From: Mucilaginibacter mali
GTDB lineage: Bacteria; Bacteroidota; Bacteroidia; Sphingobacteriales; Sphingobacteriaceae
Length of the DNA stretch: 64,000 nucleotides
Direction: 5' to 3'
Assembly: GCF_013283875.1 (NCBI RefSeq)
Contig: NZ_CP054139.1
Span: forward strand, 4,092,001-4,156,000
Shown here piece by piece: positions 44,223 through 54,377 of the stretch. A program made the translations under genes and the position numbers. The notes under the pieces were generated by a model, which saw only the letters and a list, made by a program, of their open reading frames with translations, was not told the DNA's origin and ran no database searches. Positions within the stretch are counted from its first letter, which is position 1. The number at the start of each line of letters is the position of its first letter.

Positions 44223-46478
44223 ATGGGTAAACGGTTTATATATTTAATTATACTGGCTATGCTGGCCAGTGCCTGCAGTAATACCAAATATTTGGTAAAC
44301 AACCAAAAACTGTATACAGGCCCCGAAGTAAAGGTAGATACCAACGAACTGACCAAAAGCGACCAGAAATTCATAGCCAATGAAATGAAGGGACTGGTGC
44401 GGCCGGTGCCCAATTCCAGCATTTTGGGTTTGCGGGTAAAGTTGTGGATCTATAATAAAACCCACGCCCGCCGTAACTTTATCCAAAAGATCTTCAGCAA
44501 ATGGGGCGAACCGCCGGTACTGATAGGCGCGGTTGATGTGAACAGCAACAGCCAGATCATGCAGAACCGTTTGCAAAACGAGGGTTTCTTTTTGGCGCAA
44601 ACCAGCGGCGATACCGTAAGCAAGGGAAAGACCGCCAAAGCCGTATTTAATGTATACGCGGGGCCATCGTACAGTATCCGCAACATCAATTTCCCTAAAG
44701 GAAAGACCGATTTGGATACCGCCGTGGCCGGTACCGCCAAAGAGACCCTGCTGGTGCCCGGCAATAACTATAACCTGGATATCATTAAAGCCGAGCGTGT
44801 GCGTATAGATGCCCGCCTGAAGGAAGAAGGGTTCTATTATTTCGCGCCCGAGGACCTTATCATGCGGATAGATACCCCGATAGCCAACCACCAGTTGGAT
44901 GTTACGGTTGAGGTGAAACCCGAGACCGCCGACCGTGCCCGTCGCATCTACAGCATCAATAACATTTACATTTACCCCAACTATACCCTGCGGGATACCT
45001 CGCTGATGCTGGATAAGGCCGAACGTTACCGCAATTATTACGTGGTGCAAAAACGCGAATACGTGCGCGATTTTGTTTTTAAACAGGTAGTACAATTTCA
45101 GCCTGGCAGCACCTACAGCCGTACCGAGCATAACAAGGCGCTGAACCGCTTTATTGAATTAGGTCCGTTTAAATTTGTGAAGAACCGTTTTGAGGATGTA
45201 AAGACTGACTCGCCGAAGCTGAATGTGTTTTATTTCCTTACCCCCTATCAGCGTAAATCCTTGCAGTTTGAGGTATTGGGACGCACCACATCGGCCAACT
45301 TTACGGGTACGCAGGTTAACCTGAGCTGGCGCAACCGCAATGCCTTTAAAGGCGCGGAACTACTGACCGTATCCCTGTTTGGTAGTACCGATGTGCAGGT
45401 ATCGGGACAGAATAGCGGCAGCAATGTTTACCAGGCCGGTGTAAATACCAGTCTTTCGTGGCCGCGGTTTATCAGTCCGTTTAATTTTACCAATAGCAGC
45501 GCCTTTGTGCCGCATACCAATCTGGCGCTGCAATATGCTATTACCAACCGGGTTTCTTTGTATTCGCTTAACTCGTTTAGCGGATCGTGGGGCTATCAGT
45601 GGAAGGAAAACCTGCACCGATCGCACGAGCTGAATATCACCAATGTCACTTATGTAAACGCGGCCAATGTAAGCCAAAAATATAAAGATACCATTACCGC
45701 CACGGGCAACCCTACGCTGAAACACGTTATTGATAACCAGCTAACCTTTGGCCCGTCATACAGCTACACTTTTACTAACACTACCGAAGATAAGCGCATC
45801 AACTCGCTGTATTATAACGGTAAGATCAGTACTTCGGCGCTGGCCCTTGGCGTGCTGTCGGGCGCGGATACTTTAGCGGGTAAGGTGCGCCAGGTATTTG
45901 GCGCTAATTACAACCAGTATGTAAAACTGGAGAACGAGATCCGCTTTTACCACAAAACCAGCTATTACAGCTCCATCGCTATGCGTATGATGTTTGGCTT
46001 GGGGATACCGTTTGGCAACTCTACCATTATGCCTTACAGCCAGCAGTTCTTTATTGGCGGGACAAACAGCCTGCGCGGTTTCCCGGCAAGGTCGGTTGGC
46101 CCGGGCACTTATAACGCCACATCATCTGGCAGCGCAGGCAGCTTTTTGCCTGATGAATCGGGCGATATTAAGCTGGAGGCCAATATCGAATACCGCCCAA
46201 AACTATTCAGCATAGTTAATGGCGCTCTGTTTGTTGATGCCGGTAATATCTGGAACCTTAACTCGCATGCCGGTTTACCCGGCGGCGCCTTCGGTAAAAA
46301 CTTCCTGAGCCAGATAGCCGCCGACGTAGGTTTCGGCCTGCGGTTTGACCTGACCGTTTTAGTACTGCGTACCGATTTCGGCTTCCCGGTATTAAAACCA
46401 TGGTTGCCCGACGGACAGAAGTTCAGGTTCGATTCGAGGGCAGGGGTGTTTAATTTGGCAATTGGGTATCCGTTTTAA
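44223..46478 (+). CDS. tamL: TamL, lipoprotein BamA/TamA-family outer membrane protein, 751 aa
   Basis: A lipoprotein signal ends in L-A-S-A-C18, which marks it as the TamL variant of TamA found in Bacteroidota. POTRA-like domains (about 75-380) are followed by a 16-strand BamA-type barrel (about 390-751). The barrel contains the conserved FIGGTNSLRGF loop that lies inside BamA barrels (GGTNSLRGFPARSVG) and a C-terminal FNLAIGYPF with terminal phenylalanine. It begins one base after tamB stops, so the two are translated together and probably form one trans-envelope complex. Confidence 0.94.
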   Translation: MGKRFIYLIILAMLASACSNTKYLVNNQKLYTGPEVKVDTNELTKSDQKFIANEMKGLVRPVPNSSILGLRVKLWIYNKTHARRNFIQKIFSKWGEPPVLIGAVDVNSNSQIMQNRLQNEGFFLAQTSGDTVSKGKTAKAVFNVYAGPSYSIRNINFPKGKTDLDTAVAGTAKETLLVPGNNYNLDIIKAERVRIDARLKEEGFYYFAPEDLIMRIDTPIANHQLDVTVEVKPETADRARRIYSINNIYIYPNYTLRDTSLMLDKAERYRNYYVVQKREYVRDFVFKQVVQFQPGSTYSRTEHNKALNRFIELGPFKFVKNRFEDVKTDSPKLNVFYFLTPYQRKSLQFEVLGRTTSANFTGTQVNLSWRNRNAFKGAELLTVSLFGSTDVQVSGQNSGSNVYQAGVNTSLSWPRFISPFNFTNSSAFVPHTNLALQYAITNRVSLYSLNSFSGSWGYQWKENLHRSHELNITNVTYVNAANVSQKYKDTITATGNPTLKHVIDNQLTFGPSYSYTFTNTTEDKRINSLYYNGKISTSALALGVLSGADTLAGKVRQVFGANYNQYVKLENEIRFYHKTSYYSSIAMRMMFGLGIPFGNSTIMPYSQQFFIGGTNSLRGFPARSVGPGTYNATSSGSAGSFLPDESGDIKLEANIEYRPKLFSIVNGALFVDAGNIWNLNSHAGLPGGAFGKNFLSQIAADVGFGLRFDLTVLVLRTDFGFPVLKPWLPDGQKFRFDSRAGVFNLAIGYPF

Positions 46479-46483
46479 CGAAT

Positions 46484-46610
46484 GTGCAGATGTGCAGATG
46501 TGCAGATGACGGAGCGAATGTGCGGATATGCAGATGTGCAAATGATCTCAACATATCGAACATTTAAAAATCATTTGCATATTCGCACATCTGCATATTT
46601 GCACATTAGC
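46484..46610. repeat. Inverted repeat, ATGTGCAGATGTGCAGATG family, copy 1
   Basis: Tandem GTGCAGAT units at the left are inverted as ATTTGCATATTCGCACATC and TGCATATTTGCACATT at the right. It ends at the protease start codon. Copies: 54170-54290, and a single arm at 50737-50769. Confidence 0.88.
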
Positions 46611-47027
46611 ATGACCCACCCCCTCCGCATTATCGAACTTAACGGCGATGGTTATCATCCCTTACTGGATATTCAGCTATTCGGCCAAACCTATACTGTG
46701 GTTTTAGATACCGGCGCATCTAAAACCGCTTTTGATAAAGCCCAGCTGGAGGTGCATGAAGATGCTTTGATATTAGCCAGCGATAAACTATCAACCGGGT
46801 TGGGGACAAACGAAATGGCATCATACACGGCCGTGATACCGGATCTGTATATCGGCGCATTACATATCCGTAATATGGAAGTAGCGGTGTTGGATCTGTC
46901 TACCATTAATATCGCCTACCGGCAAATGAACCATCCTGAAGTTTTAGGGGTAATTGGCGGCGATATATTGATGCAGTACAGCGCGGTGATAGATTATGGG
47001 GCGAGTGAGATCAGGTTTAGTGTATAA
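46611..47027 (+). CDS. Retropepsin-like aspartic protease, 138 aa
   Basis: The start is ATG 46611 (MTHPLRIIEL); the open frame extends upstream to 46482 but that part encodes only the repeat. The active-site motif is VVLDTGASKTAF with D33, T34, G35, and the later GVIGGDILMQYSAVIDY matches the second half of single-domain aspartyl proteases, which act as homodimers. There is no signal peptide, so it is cytoplasmic. Function and substrate are unknown. It follows tamL, separated by an inverted repeat. Confidence 0.85.
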   Translation: MTHPLRIIELNGDGYHPLLDIQLFGQTYTVVLDTGASKTAFDKAQLEVHEDALILASDKLSTGLGTNEMASYTAVIPDLYIGALHIRNMEVAVLDLSTINIAYRQMNHPEVLGVIGGDILMQYSAVIDYGASEIRFSV

Positions 47028-47068
47028 TATTTCGACAACTTGCCAGGGGTACTTGCGCATGCACTACA

Positions 47069-47371
47069 CTAACTCCCTACCGTAAACTGATACTGCTCTT
47101 CCAACTCGCGGCAATTATCAAGCGCGGCATTTTGTACTTTATGCATAGCCAAATAATACAAAACCGAAAAGCTGATAAAAACAGCGCATACCCAATAGAT
47201 CACGTTAGCGCTCAACCTATTATTGCTGAGCATAAACTGGTGGCCTGCATTGTAAATTTGAAACATCACATTTAAAGCGATGAACTCCAGTTGCAGATCG
47301 TAGTGGGTAAAGCCACGCTTGCTGATGAAGCCCTGATATGCTGTAGTCGTTCCTTGTTCAGTTTCATACAT
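47069..47371 (-). CDS. Small membrane protein, last gene of the PadR operon, 100 aa
   Basis: One clear membrane helix is seen (about 56-77: VIYWVCAVFISFSVLYYLAM), with a possible second hydrophobic stretch near 30-40. The start ATG overlaps the preceding stop as TGATG, so it is coupled to the gene upstream. No family is recognised. It may be a degenerate or shortened relative of the two larger membrane proteins, but I cannot show it by motif. Confidence 0.6.
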   Translation of the reverse strand: MYETEQGTTTAYQGFISKRGFTHYDLQLEFIALNVMFQIYNAGHQFMLSNNRLSANVIYWVCAVFISFSVLYYLAMHKVQNAALDNCRELEEQYQFTVGS

Positions 47372-48033
47372 CAGGCAATTTTAAACTCGCGGTTGCTTAC
47401 GCGAATGCAGCTTAAACCATAAATAAAGGAAATGATGAGCAAAAACATACACACCGTCGGCAGGTAATACCTGGGGCTTAAAGCCGATTCGGGCGCAAGC
47501 AGATTAATGCTGTTGACCAGCAAATTAAATACAGCCAGCATCAGGTTAGAAACGGTGATCATGTACCCTTTTGTTAAAGAATGCTTCCCCTTATCGGTGC
47601 GGATATGCCGGCCTTTGATATATACATACACAACAGGCACAATACTAACCAGTAGCAGCAACACCATCATGCATCCCTTAACTGCTTTAACATTTGGCAA
47701 ATAAAAGCTGACTACCATTAGTAAAAGCATTAACGGGACGGTTTGCCAGTTAAAGTAATGCCTGCAATTGGCCCACATGGTTTTTCGTATCCTGTTACGG
47801 TATGCAGTTTGGTATTGTTTTACAATATCCTCGAATGGCCAATAGCCCGGAAATTGCTTTTTTACCACTTCATTAAACAGTATTTCTATATGCCGGTCAT
47901 CGCCAGCTGCGCGCATATTTTCAACAGCCGTAAGCAGGTGATCCTTCAACTCATCGTATACTTCCTGGTACTTGATATCATAAGTATTTAGTTTATCGCT
48001 TACCCAGGTTATTTCTTCGGTTCTAAGTATCAT
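47371..48033 (-). CDS. Membrane protein with helical N-domain, PadR operon, 220 aa
   Basis: Residues 1-75 are soluble and helical (TYDIKYQEVYDELKDHLLTAVE...VVKKQFPGYWPFEDIVKQYQ). They recall the helical domain found beside PadR regulators in Firmicutes (DUF1700/HAAS type). About five to six membrane helices follow. The next upstream gene has the same layout with weak similarity, so the two look like paralogues. The start overlaps that gene by four bases. Function unknown; a PadR-linked sensing or signalling role is inference. Confidence 0.75.
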   Translation of the reverse strand: MILRTEEITWVSDKLNTYDIKYQEVYDELKDHLLTAVENMRAAGDDRHIEILFNEVVKKQFPGYWPFEDIVKQYQTAYRNRIRKTMWANCRHYFNWQTVPLMLLLMVVSFYLPNVKAVKGCMMVLLLLVSIVPVVYVYIKGRHIRTDKGKHSLTKGYMITVSNLMLAVFNLLVNSINLLAPESALSPRYYLPTVCMFLLIISFIYGLSCIRVSNREFKIA

Positions 48034-48695
48034 GCTTGCAGGCTTATTTTAAATTCATCGCGATATAGTTCCAGAAATGCCCTGAGATAAATATTCGATA
48101 GCACAAATAATATAGTAACCACTATTGGATGGGGATCCGTCCAGATATTATGCCCTTGCGCAAAAGACATGGTGAGTAATATTGTGCCCAGCACAAACAA
48201 GCGGATAGGCACAATAGCTATTTTAGCAAACACCGTATCCCGTACCGATCTTTTTGTATCGCCAAAGCGATAGCCTATTTGGTAATACCTCATCAACGAT
48301 AATACACAGGGTGTAATTACCGTTAAGGCCACCATTGCCTCTAAAATAATAGCTAATCGCGCGTAGCCAAAAAAAAGGTAAATAAGGGCAGCGTAAACCA
48401 ATACGTAAATTAACCTTGGCCATTTAAAATAACCCATATAAAAGCCCAGGTACTTGCTGATACCACTTTTAACCGCGGCGTTTTTGGCATCGTCTTCCAT
48501 TTGGCGCAGGTTATCGTAACCGCCAAAATCTTCGCGCAATATTTGGTTAACGGCTTCTTCGAAAGTGCCGGTATATCCCCTGTTTTGAAGCGCGGTAAGC
48601 ACATGGTCGTACACTTCTTCGCACGTTTCACGGTAACGCATCGCATCCCTTAAGTATTTGCGCAGGTGAGTTTCCTGTTCTGATGTGATTTTCAT
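48030..48695 (-). CDS. Membrane protein with helical N-domain, PadR operon, 221 aa
   Basis: Residues 1-75 form a helical domain (EVYDHVLTALQNRGYTGTFEEAVNQILREDFGGYDNLRQMEDDAK) with Y-x-x-V-x-D-H followed by an EEA-x(7)-DFGGY region, as in the partner gene's YDELKDHL and KQFPGYWPF. The rest carries four to six membrane helices. The start overlaps the padR stop by four bases and the end overlaps the next gene by four, so the operon is tightly coupled. No enzyme motif is visible. Confidence 0.78.
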   Translation of the reverse strand: MKITSEQETHLRKYLRDAMRYRETCEEVYDHVLTALQNRGYTGTFEEAVNQILREDFGGYDNLRQMEDDAKNAAVKSGISKYLGFYMGYFKWPRLIYVLVYAALIYLFFGYARLAIILEAMVALTVITPCVLSLMRYYQIGYRFGDTKRSVRDTVFAKIAIVPIRLFVLGTILLTMSFAQGHNIWTDPHPIVVTILFVLSNIYLRAFLELYRDEFKISLQA

Positions 48696-49030
48696 TTTAC
48701 AGCGGGTTTTAAGTTCAGCACATTTTGCAATTGCTCAATAAATGCGCGGGCTTCGTCAAGCTTACTGCTTACTTCTCTGCCGCCCTCTTCTGTAAGACTA
48801 TAATATTTACGGGCGCGACCGTCCACAATTTCGGTAGTGGTTTGCAGCAGGCCCTCGCCCTCCAGCTTATGCAGGGCGGGGTACAGGGCGCCTTCGGTCA
48901 GCAGGATTTCTCCGGCCGAAGCCTCTTTTACCTTTTGGGTGATCTCGTAACCGTACATGCGGTCGTTATCCTCCAGCAATTTCAGGATGATGGTTTGCAG
49001 GGTGCCTTTCAGCATTGGGTTTGCATTCAT
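48692..49030 (-). CDS. PadR-family transcriptional regulator, 112 aa
   Basis: The winged-helix PadR domain occupies residues 5-85: LKGTLQTIILKLLEDNDRMYGYEITQKV, then LTEGALYPALHKLEGEGLLQTT and a GRARKYYSLTEEG wing. The short C-terminal helix matches the small PadR-s2 subgroup. It probably represses its own operon, which includes three membrane-protein genes with overlapping ends. Effector unknown. Confidence 0.93.
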   Translation of the reverse strand: MNANPMLKGTLQTIILKLLEDNDRMYGYEITQKVKEASAGEILLTEGALYPALHKLEGEGLLQTTTEIVDGRARKYYSLTEEGGREVSSKLDEARAFIEQLQNVLNLKPAVK

Positions 49031-49104
49031 ATAGCAAATATATAAAGTTTTATTATATACATAAGAAAATTATGTATATAATTTTTATGTGCATTTAAAG
49101 ATGA

Positions 49105-49306
49105 TTTAACCACAGAGGTCACAGAGAAGAAGCACGGAGGGCACGGAGCTTTTGTTACTTTATAAAAATTTTCTCACGGACAAGTATATCTCTGTGTTCT
49201 CTGTGGTTAATTGACCACAGAGGATACGGAGCTTTTGTTACTTTTTCGCGCGGGCAAATTACATCTCTGTGTCCTCTGTGAAACCTCTGTGTTCTCTGTG
49301 GTTAAA
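49105..49306. repeat. Doubled TTAACCACAGAGG inverted repeat, copy 4
   Basis: Two units lie in tandem: 49105-49208 and 49209-49306. Each has ACGGAGCTTTTGTTACTTT inside, and TCTCTGTGGTTAA closes each one. It fills most of the 326-base gap between padR and the PLP enzyme, which holds no gene. Confidence 0.88.
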
Positions 49307-49332
49307 TCAACCGTCATTTAAAAAATAAATAT

Positions 49333-49340
49333 TAAGTTTG
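49333..49340 (+). promoter_or_regulatory. Candidate -7 box TAAGTTTG for the PLP enzyme
   Basis: It is an exact TAnnTTTG match 17 bases before the ATG at 49357, outside the repeat. Confidence 0.45.
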
Positions 49341-49356
49341 CCCTTTTACAAATACC

Positions 49357-50601
49357 ATGAGCGATAAAAAAGGTTTCACCACCACCATACTCCATTCTGA
49401 CAGACTTTTAAAACCTGAGCACGGCGCGTTGCACCAACCTATCCACACCGCGGTAACCTGGGGTTTTGATGATGTGCAGGGACTTGTGAACGTGTTTCAA
49501 AATAAGGCTAAAGGCTATGCTTACTCGCGCCAGGGTAACCCAACCGTTACCGCGCTTGAGCATAAGGTTACCCAGATGGAAAATGGTATGGCAACCATCG
49601 GTTTTTCGACCGGTATGGCGGCTATCACGGCTTCTATTTTGGCATTGCTGAAACAAGGCGATCATATCATCGCCAGCTCGTACCTGTTTGGCAATAGCCG
49701 CAGTATCATGCAAACCCTTTCGGATGTGGGCCTGCAGTTTAGTTTTGTTGATGCTACTTCTGTTGATGAGGTGAAGGCTGCTTACCAGCCTAATACCCGC
49801 ATGGTATTTGTAGAGACTATTGCCAACCCGGCCACACAGGTTGCCGACCTTGCCCGCATTGGCGATTTCTGCGCTGACAAAGGGCTGATCTATATGGTAG
49901 ATAATACCATGACATCGCCCTACCTGTTCAAACCAGTTAGCGTGAAAGCCAGCCTGGTCATCAACTCGCTTACCAAATATATTGGCGGCCATGCTAACGC
50001 CTTAGGCGGTAGCGTAACCGATACCGGCCTGTTCGACTGGACCAAATTCGACAATATTGCTCCCATACTTCGCGAGCAGATAAAACCCGCTATGCAGGGT
50101 ATGGCCCAAATACGCAAACGCGGCCTGCGCGATGGCGGCGGCACCCTTGCCCCCGAAGCAGCGCACAATATATCGGTAGGCTCGGAGACGTTGGCCTTAC
50201 GCCTTGACCGGGCCTGCGGCAACGCGGCGGCTTTAGCTAAATTTTTAGAAACGCATCCCCTGGTGAGTAAAGTTTACTACCCGGGTTTGGAAAGCCACCC
50301 GCAGCATGATTTGGCTAAACAATTATTCAGTCGTTTTGGCGGCCTGATGAGTTTCGCGCTGAAAGATGGTGTAGATACCTTCGCCTTCCTGAACCACCTG
50401 CAACTGGTAGTAAAAAGCAGTAACCTTGGCGATACCCGTACATTGGCTATCCCGGTGGCGCATACCATATTTTTTGAACTGGGCGCCGAACGCCGTGCTG
50501 AAATGGGTATCCCCGATTCGATGGTACGCCTATCGGTAGGTATCGAGGATACCGACGATCTGATAGGCGATTTTGCGCAGGCGCTGGAATTGGTGAAGTA
50601 A
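49357..50601 (+). CDS. Cystathionine gamma-synthase/methionine gamma-lyase family PLP enzyme, 414 aa
   Basis: This is a fold-type I PLP enzyme of the trans-sulfuration group. The active-site lysine is K207 in NSLTKYIGGHANALGG, preceded by the aspartate in MVDNTMTSPYLF. GYAYSRQGNPTVTALEHKV near 47-65 is the conserved Tyr/Arg phosphate-binding stretch of the neighbouring subunit. Length is normal. It could be a cystathionine synthase, a sulfhydrylase or a gamma-lyase; sequence alone does not decide. No met or cys genes flank it. Confidence 0.92.
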   Translation: MSDKKGFTTTILHSDRLLKPEHGALHQPIHTAVTWGFDDVQGLVNVFQNKAKGYAYSRQGNPTVTALEHKVTQMENGMATIGFSTGMAAITASILALLKQGDHIIASSYLFGNSRSIMQTLSDVGLQFSFVDATSVDEVKAAYQPNTRMVFVETIANPATQVADLARIGDFCADKGLIYMVDNTMTSPYLFKPVSVKASLVINSLTKYIGGHANALGGSVTDTGLFDWTKFDNIAPILREQIKPAMQGMAQIRKRGLRDGGGTLAPEAAHNISVGSETLALRLDRACGNAAALAKFLETHPLVSKVYYPGLESHPQHDLAKQLFSRFGGLMSFALKDGVDTFAFLNHLQLVVKSSNLGDTRTLAIPVAHTIFFELGAERRAEMGIPDSMVRLSVGIEDTDDLIGDFAQALELVK

Positions 50602-50610
50602 GCACCAATG

Positions 50611-50689
50611 GTAGAGACACGATACTTCGTGTCTCCCATAATATAATTAAACCTTGCAACAAGGAGACACGAAGTATCGTGTCTCTACA
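50611..50689. repeat. Two GAGACACGATACTTCGTGTC hairpins, locus 3
   Basis: Copies at 50611-50635 and 50663-50689 face each other. The right one ends ten bases before the terminator. Confidence 0.9.
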
Positions 50690-50699
50690 GGTATCAAAC

Positions 50700-50732
50700 A
50701 AAAAGCGCTTCGGTAAACCGAAGCGCTTTTTT
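50700..50732. terminator. Two-way rho-independent terminator
   Basis: A perfect 13-base stem AAAAGCGCTTCGG / CCGAAGCGCTTTT with TAAA loop has A and T runs on both sides, so it can end both the PLP gene and gyrB, which converge here. Confidence 0.93.
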
Positions 50733-50736
50733 ATCA

Positions 50737-50769
50737 TTTGCATATCTGCATATTTTCACATCTGCACAT
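50737..50769. repeat. Single arm of the GTGCAGATG repeat family
   Basis: CATTTGCATATCTGCATATT and CACATCTGCACATT occur without an inverted partner, between the terminator and the gyrB stop. Confidence 0.75.
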
Positions 50770-50779
50770 TGGCCAGTGC

Positions 50780-52744
<1,965 letters not shown>

Positions 52745-52761
52745 TCAAATAGTATAACTTT

Positions 52762-52769
52762 CAAAAATA
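52762..52769 (-). promoter_or_regulatory. Candidate -7 box TATTTTTG for gyrB
   Basis: On the minus strand it reads TATTTTTG, an exact TAnnTTTG match 23 bases before the ATG of gyrB. No clear -33 box is seen. Confidence 0.4.
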
Positions 52770-52860
52770 CGAATTTTAAGCCGGATTAGTGTAATTGTGG
52801 ATAAATATGACGCTTGTTTAAAACACCTTGCAAAAGATTAGGATACTTGCAATGAAAGTT

Positions 52861-52868
52861 TATCTTTG
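52861..52868 (+). promoter_or_regulatory. Candidate -7 box TATCTTTG for the OmpH-like gene
   Basis: It is an exact TAnnTTTG match 22 bases before the ATG at 52891; a nearby TTG at 52828-52830 lies too far upstream for a good -33 box. Confidence 0.45.
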
Positions 52869-52890
52869 TCAAAATTTTTGAAACTAAGTA

Positions 52891-53475
52891 ATGAAAAGAA
52901 GTGCCTCAATTTTAACCAAGATCACCTTTGGCCTGGCGATCGCAGCGGGTGTAACTGCCTGTAAACAAACCCCAACCGAAACAAAATCAACAGCAGCTGT
53001 TCCTGTGGACGGCAAAGCGACCATTGTATACGTTAACCAGGATTCGCTGACAGCCCAATATAAAGGCGCTATCGATATGCGTAAGCGTTTGGAAGAGAAA
53101 GATAACTCGGCACGTGCCGCTGTACAGGCTAAGCAACAGGCGTTCCAGCGCTCGTATGTTGACGCTCAAAAACGCGCCGCTACTATGACCCCCGATCAGC
53201 AAAAATCGGAAGGCGAACGTTTGCAAAAAGAACAGGCCGCTTTACAGCAGTTTCAGCAAAATGCCGGCGCTGAAGTACAAAACGCGTCATCGGAAGAGTT
53301 GAAAAAACTATACGACAAAATTGTTGAGTTCACTAAAGCCTACGCTAAAGAAAAAGGCTACAAAATGGTTTTGACCTACCAAAACGGCAATACCACCATG
53401 CTGTACGGCGATCCAAGCCTCGACGTAACTGCCGATGTTATCAAACGCCTGAACGACGCTTACGAAAAGAAATAA
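52891..53475 (+). CDS. OmpH/Skp-like lipoprotein, 194 aa
   Basis: A signal ending in GVTAC (cysteine near residue 24) makes it a probable lipoprotein. After a short linker, strand IVYVNQDSL begins the OmpH fold. A long helical coiled-coil region (about 60-150, rich in Q, K, E and A) follows, and the strand YKMVLTYQ closes the small head domain. Skp-like chaperones hold unfolded outer-membrane proteins in the periplasm; many Bacteroidota copies are lipidated. It is monocistronic, with a strong terminator 30 bases after the stop. Confidence 0.9.
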   Translation: MKRSASILTKITFGLAIAAGVTACKQTPTETKSTAAVPVDGKATIVYVNQDSLTAQYKGAIDMRKRLEEKDNSARAAVQAKQQAFQRSYVDAQKRAATMTPDQQKSEGERLQKEQAALQQFQQNAGAEVQNASSEELKKLYDKIVEFTKAYAKEKGYKMVLTYQNGNTTMLYGDPSLDVTADVIKRLNDAYEKK

Positions 53476-53505
53476 TTAGCCTAACAATTATAAATTTGAT
53501 ACACG

Positions 53506-53534
53506 AACCCCGGTCGCCTGACCGGGGTTTTTTA
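53506..53534 (+). terminator. Rho-independent terminator after the OmpH-like gene
   Basis: The stem ACCCCGGTC / GACCGGGGT with GCCT loop is followed by a T-run (TTTTTTA). Confidence 0.93.
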
Positions 53535-53555
53535 TTGGGGATGCAAGGTTAAAGA

Positions 53556-53674
53556 TTTAACCACAAAGAACACAAAGGGAGAACCACAAAGGCCACAAAG
53601 CTTTGTAAAGTAAATAAAGCTTTATTTTTTCTTTGCGCTCTTTGTGAAAAATCTTTGTGACCTTTGTGGTTAAA
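53556..53674. repeat. Inverted repeat, TTAACCACAAAG family, copy 5
   Basis: Arms TTAACCACAAAGAACACAAA and ...GTGACCTTTGTGGTTAA are inverted around about 40 bases. It runs almost to the deaminase start. Confidence 0.9.
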
Positions 53675-53695
53675 TTACCCATCACACCTAAAAAC

Positions 53696-54169
53696 ATGAC
53701 AGACCACGATAAATTTATGCGCATGGCCATTGAATTGGCCGAGAATAACGTTGTACAGGGCCAGGGTGGCCCCTTCGGCGCGGTGATTGTAAAGGATGGC
53801 ATGGTGGTAGCCCGCAGTGCCAACCGGGTAGTCCCTACTAACGACCCAACCGCGCATGCCGAGGTATCGGCCATACGTTTGGCTTGTAAAGAACTGGGCA
53901 GTTTTAGTTTAGAAGGTTGCGTTATTTACACCAGTTGCGAACCCTGCCCTATGTGCCTGGGCGCTATCTATTGGGCGCGTATCGATCAGATCTATTATGC
54001 CAACACCAAGGCCGACGCCGCGGCTATTGGTTTCGACGATAAGTTTATCTACGATGAACTCGACCTGCCTATGGACCAGCGCAAACTGCCCGTTGTTCAA
54101 CTATTGCGCGATGAAGCCCTGCAGGCTTTCCGTCTTTGGGAAACCAGCGCGGGTAAAACGGAATATTAA
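53696..54169 (+). CDS. guaD: Guanine deaminase (CDA-fold nucleoside deaminase family), 157 aa
   Basis: The start is ATG 53696 (MTDHDKF); the frame reaches back to 53657, but that part lies in repeat sequence. The zinc site is H54-A-E56 and P83-C84-P-M-C87, with E56 as proton shuttle. ANTKADAAAIGFDDKFIYDEL matches Bacillus-type guanine deaminases rather than the tRNA deaminase TadA, whose helical C-terminus differs. The enzyme turns guanine to xanthine and ammonia in the cytoplasm. It is separated from the next gene by an inverted repeat. Confidence 0.85.
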   Translation: MTDHDKFMRMAIELAENNVVQGQGGPFGAVIVKDGMVVARSANRVVPTNDPTAHAEVSAIRLACKELGSFSLEGCVIYTSCEPCPMCLGAIYWARIDQIYYANTKADAAAIGFDDKFIYDELDLPMDQRKLPVVQLLRDEALQAFRLWETSAGKTEY

Positions 54170-54290
54170 TGTGCAAATATGCTGATGTGCATATGTGCAG
54201 ATGATTTTTCAATGTACACATTTCTCATTTTGAAAACATCTGCACATCTGCACATTCGCACATCTGCACATCTAAAACATTTACACATTA
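54170..54290. repeat. Inverted repeat, GTGCAGATG family, copy 3
   Basis: Units ATGTGCAAATATGCTGATG and GTGCATATGTGCAGATG are inverted as ATCTGCACATCTGCACATTC and CACATCTGCACATC. It starts at the deaminase stop codon. Confidence 0.88.
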
Positions 54291-54377
54291 ATCAAGGCAA
54301 CCCATCTAATTTTCAAGCCGTAATAACTTATAGAAACCCGCGAACGGGGCAGCACTATATCTATTGTTATTACAGCT

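Noticed and set aside
44244-45131. Antisense 295-aa frame opposite tamL
   Set aside because: It is the shadow of a gene with a clear lipobox and barrel motifs.
50700-50732. REP-like repeat
   Set aside because: The perfect stem with A and T runs on both sides lies between convergent genes and is a two-way terminator; no second copy was seen.
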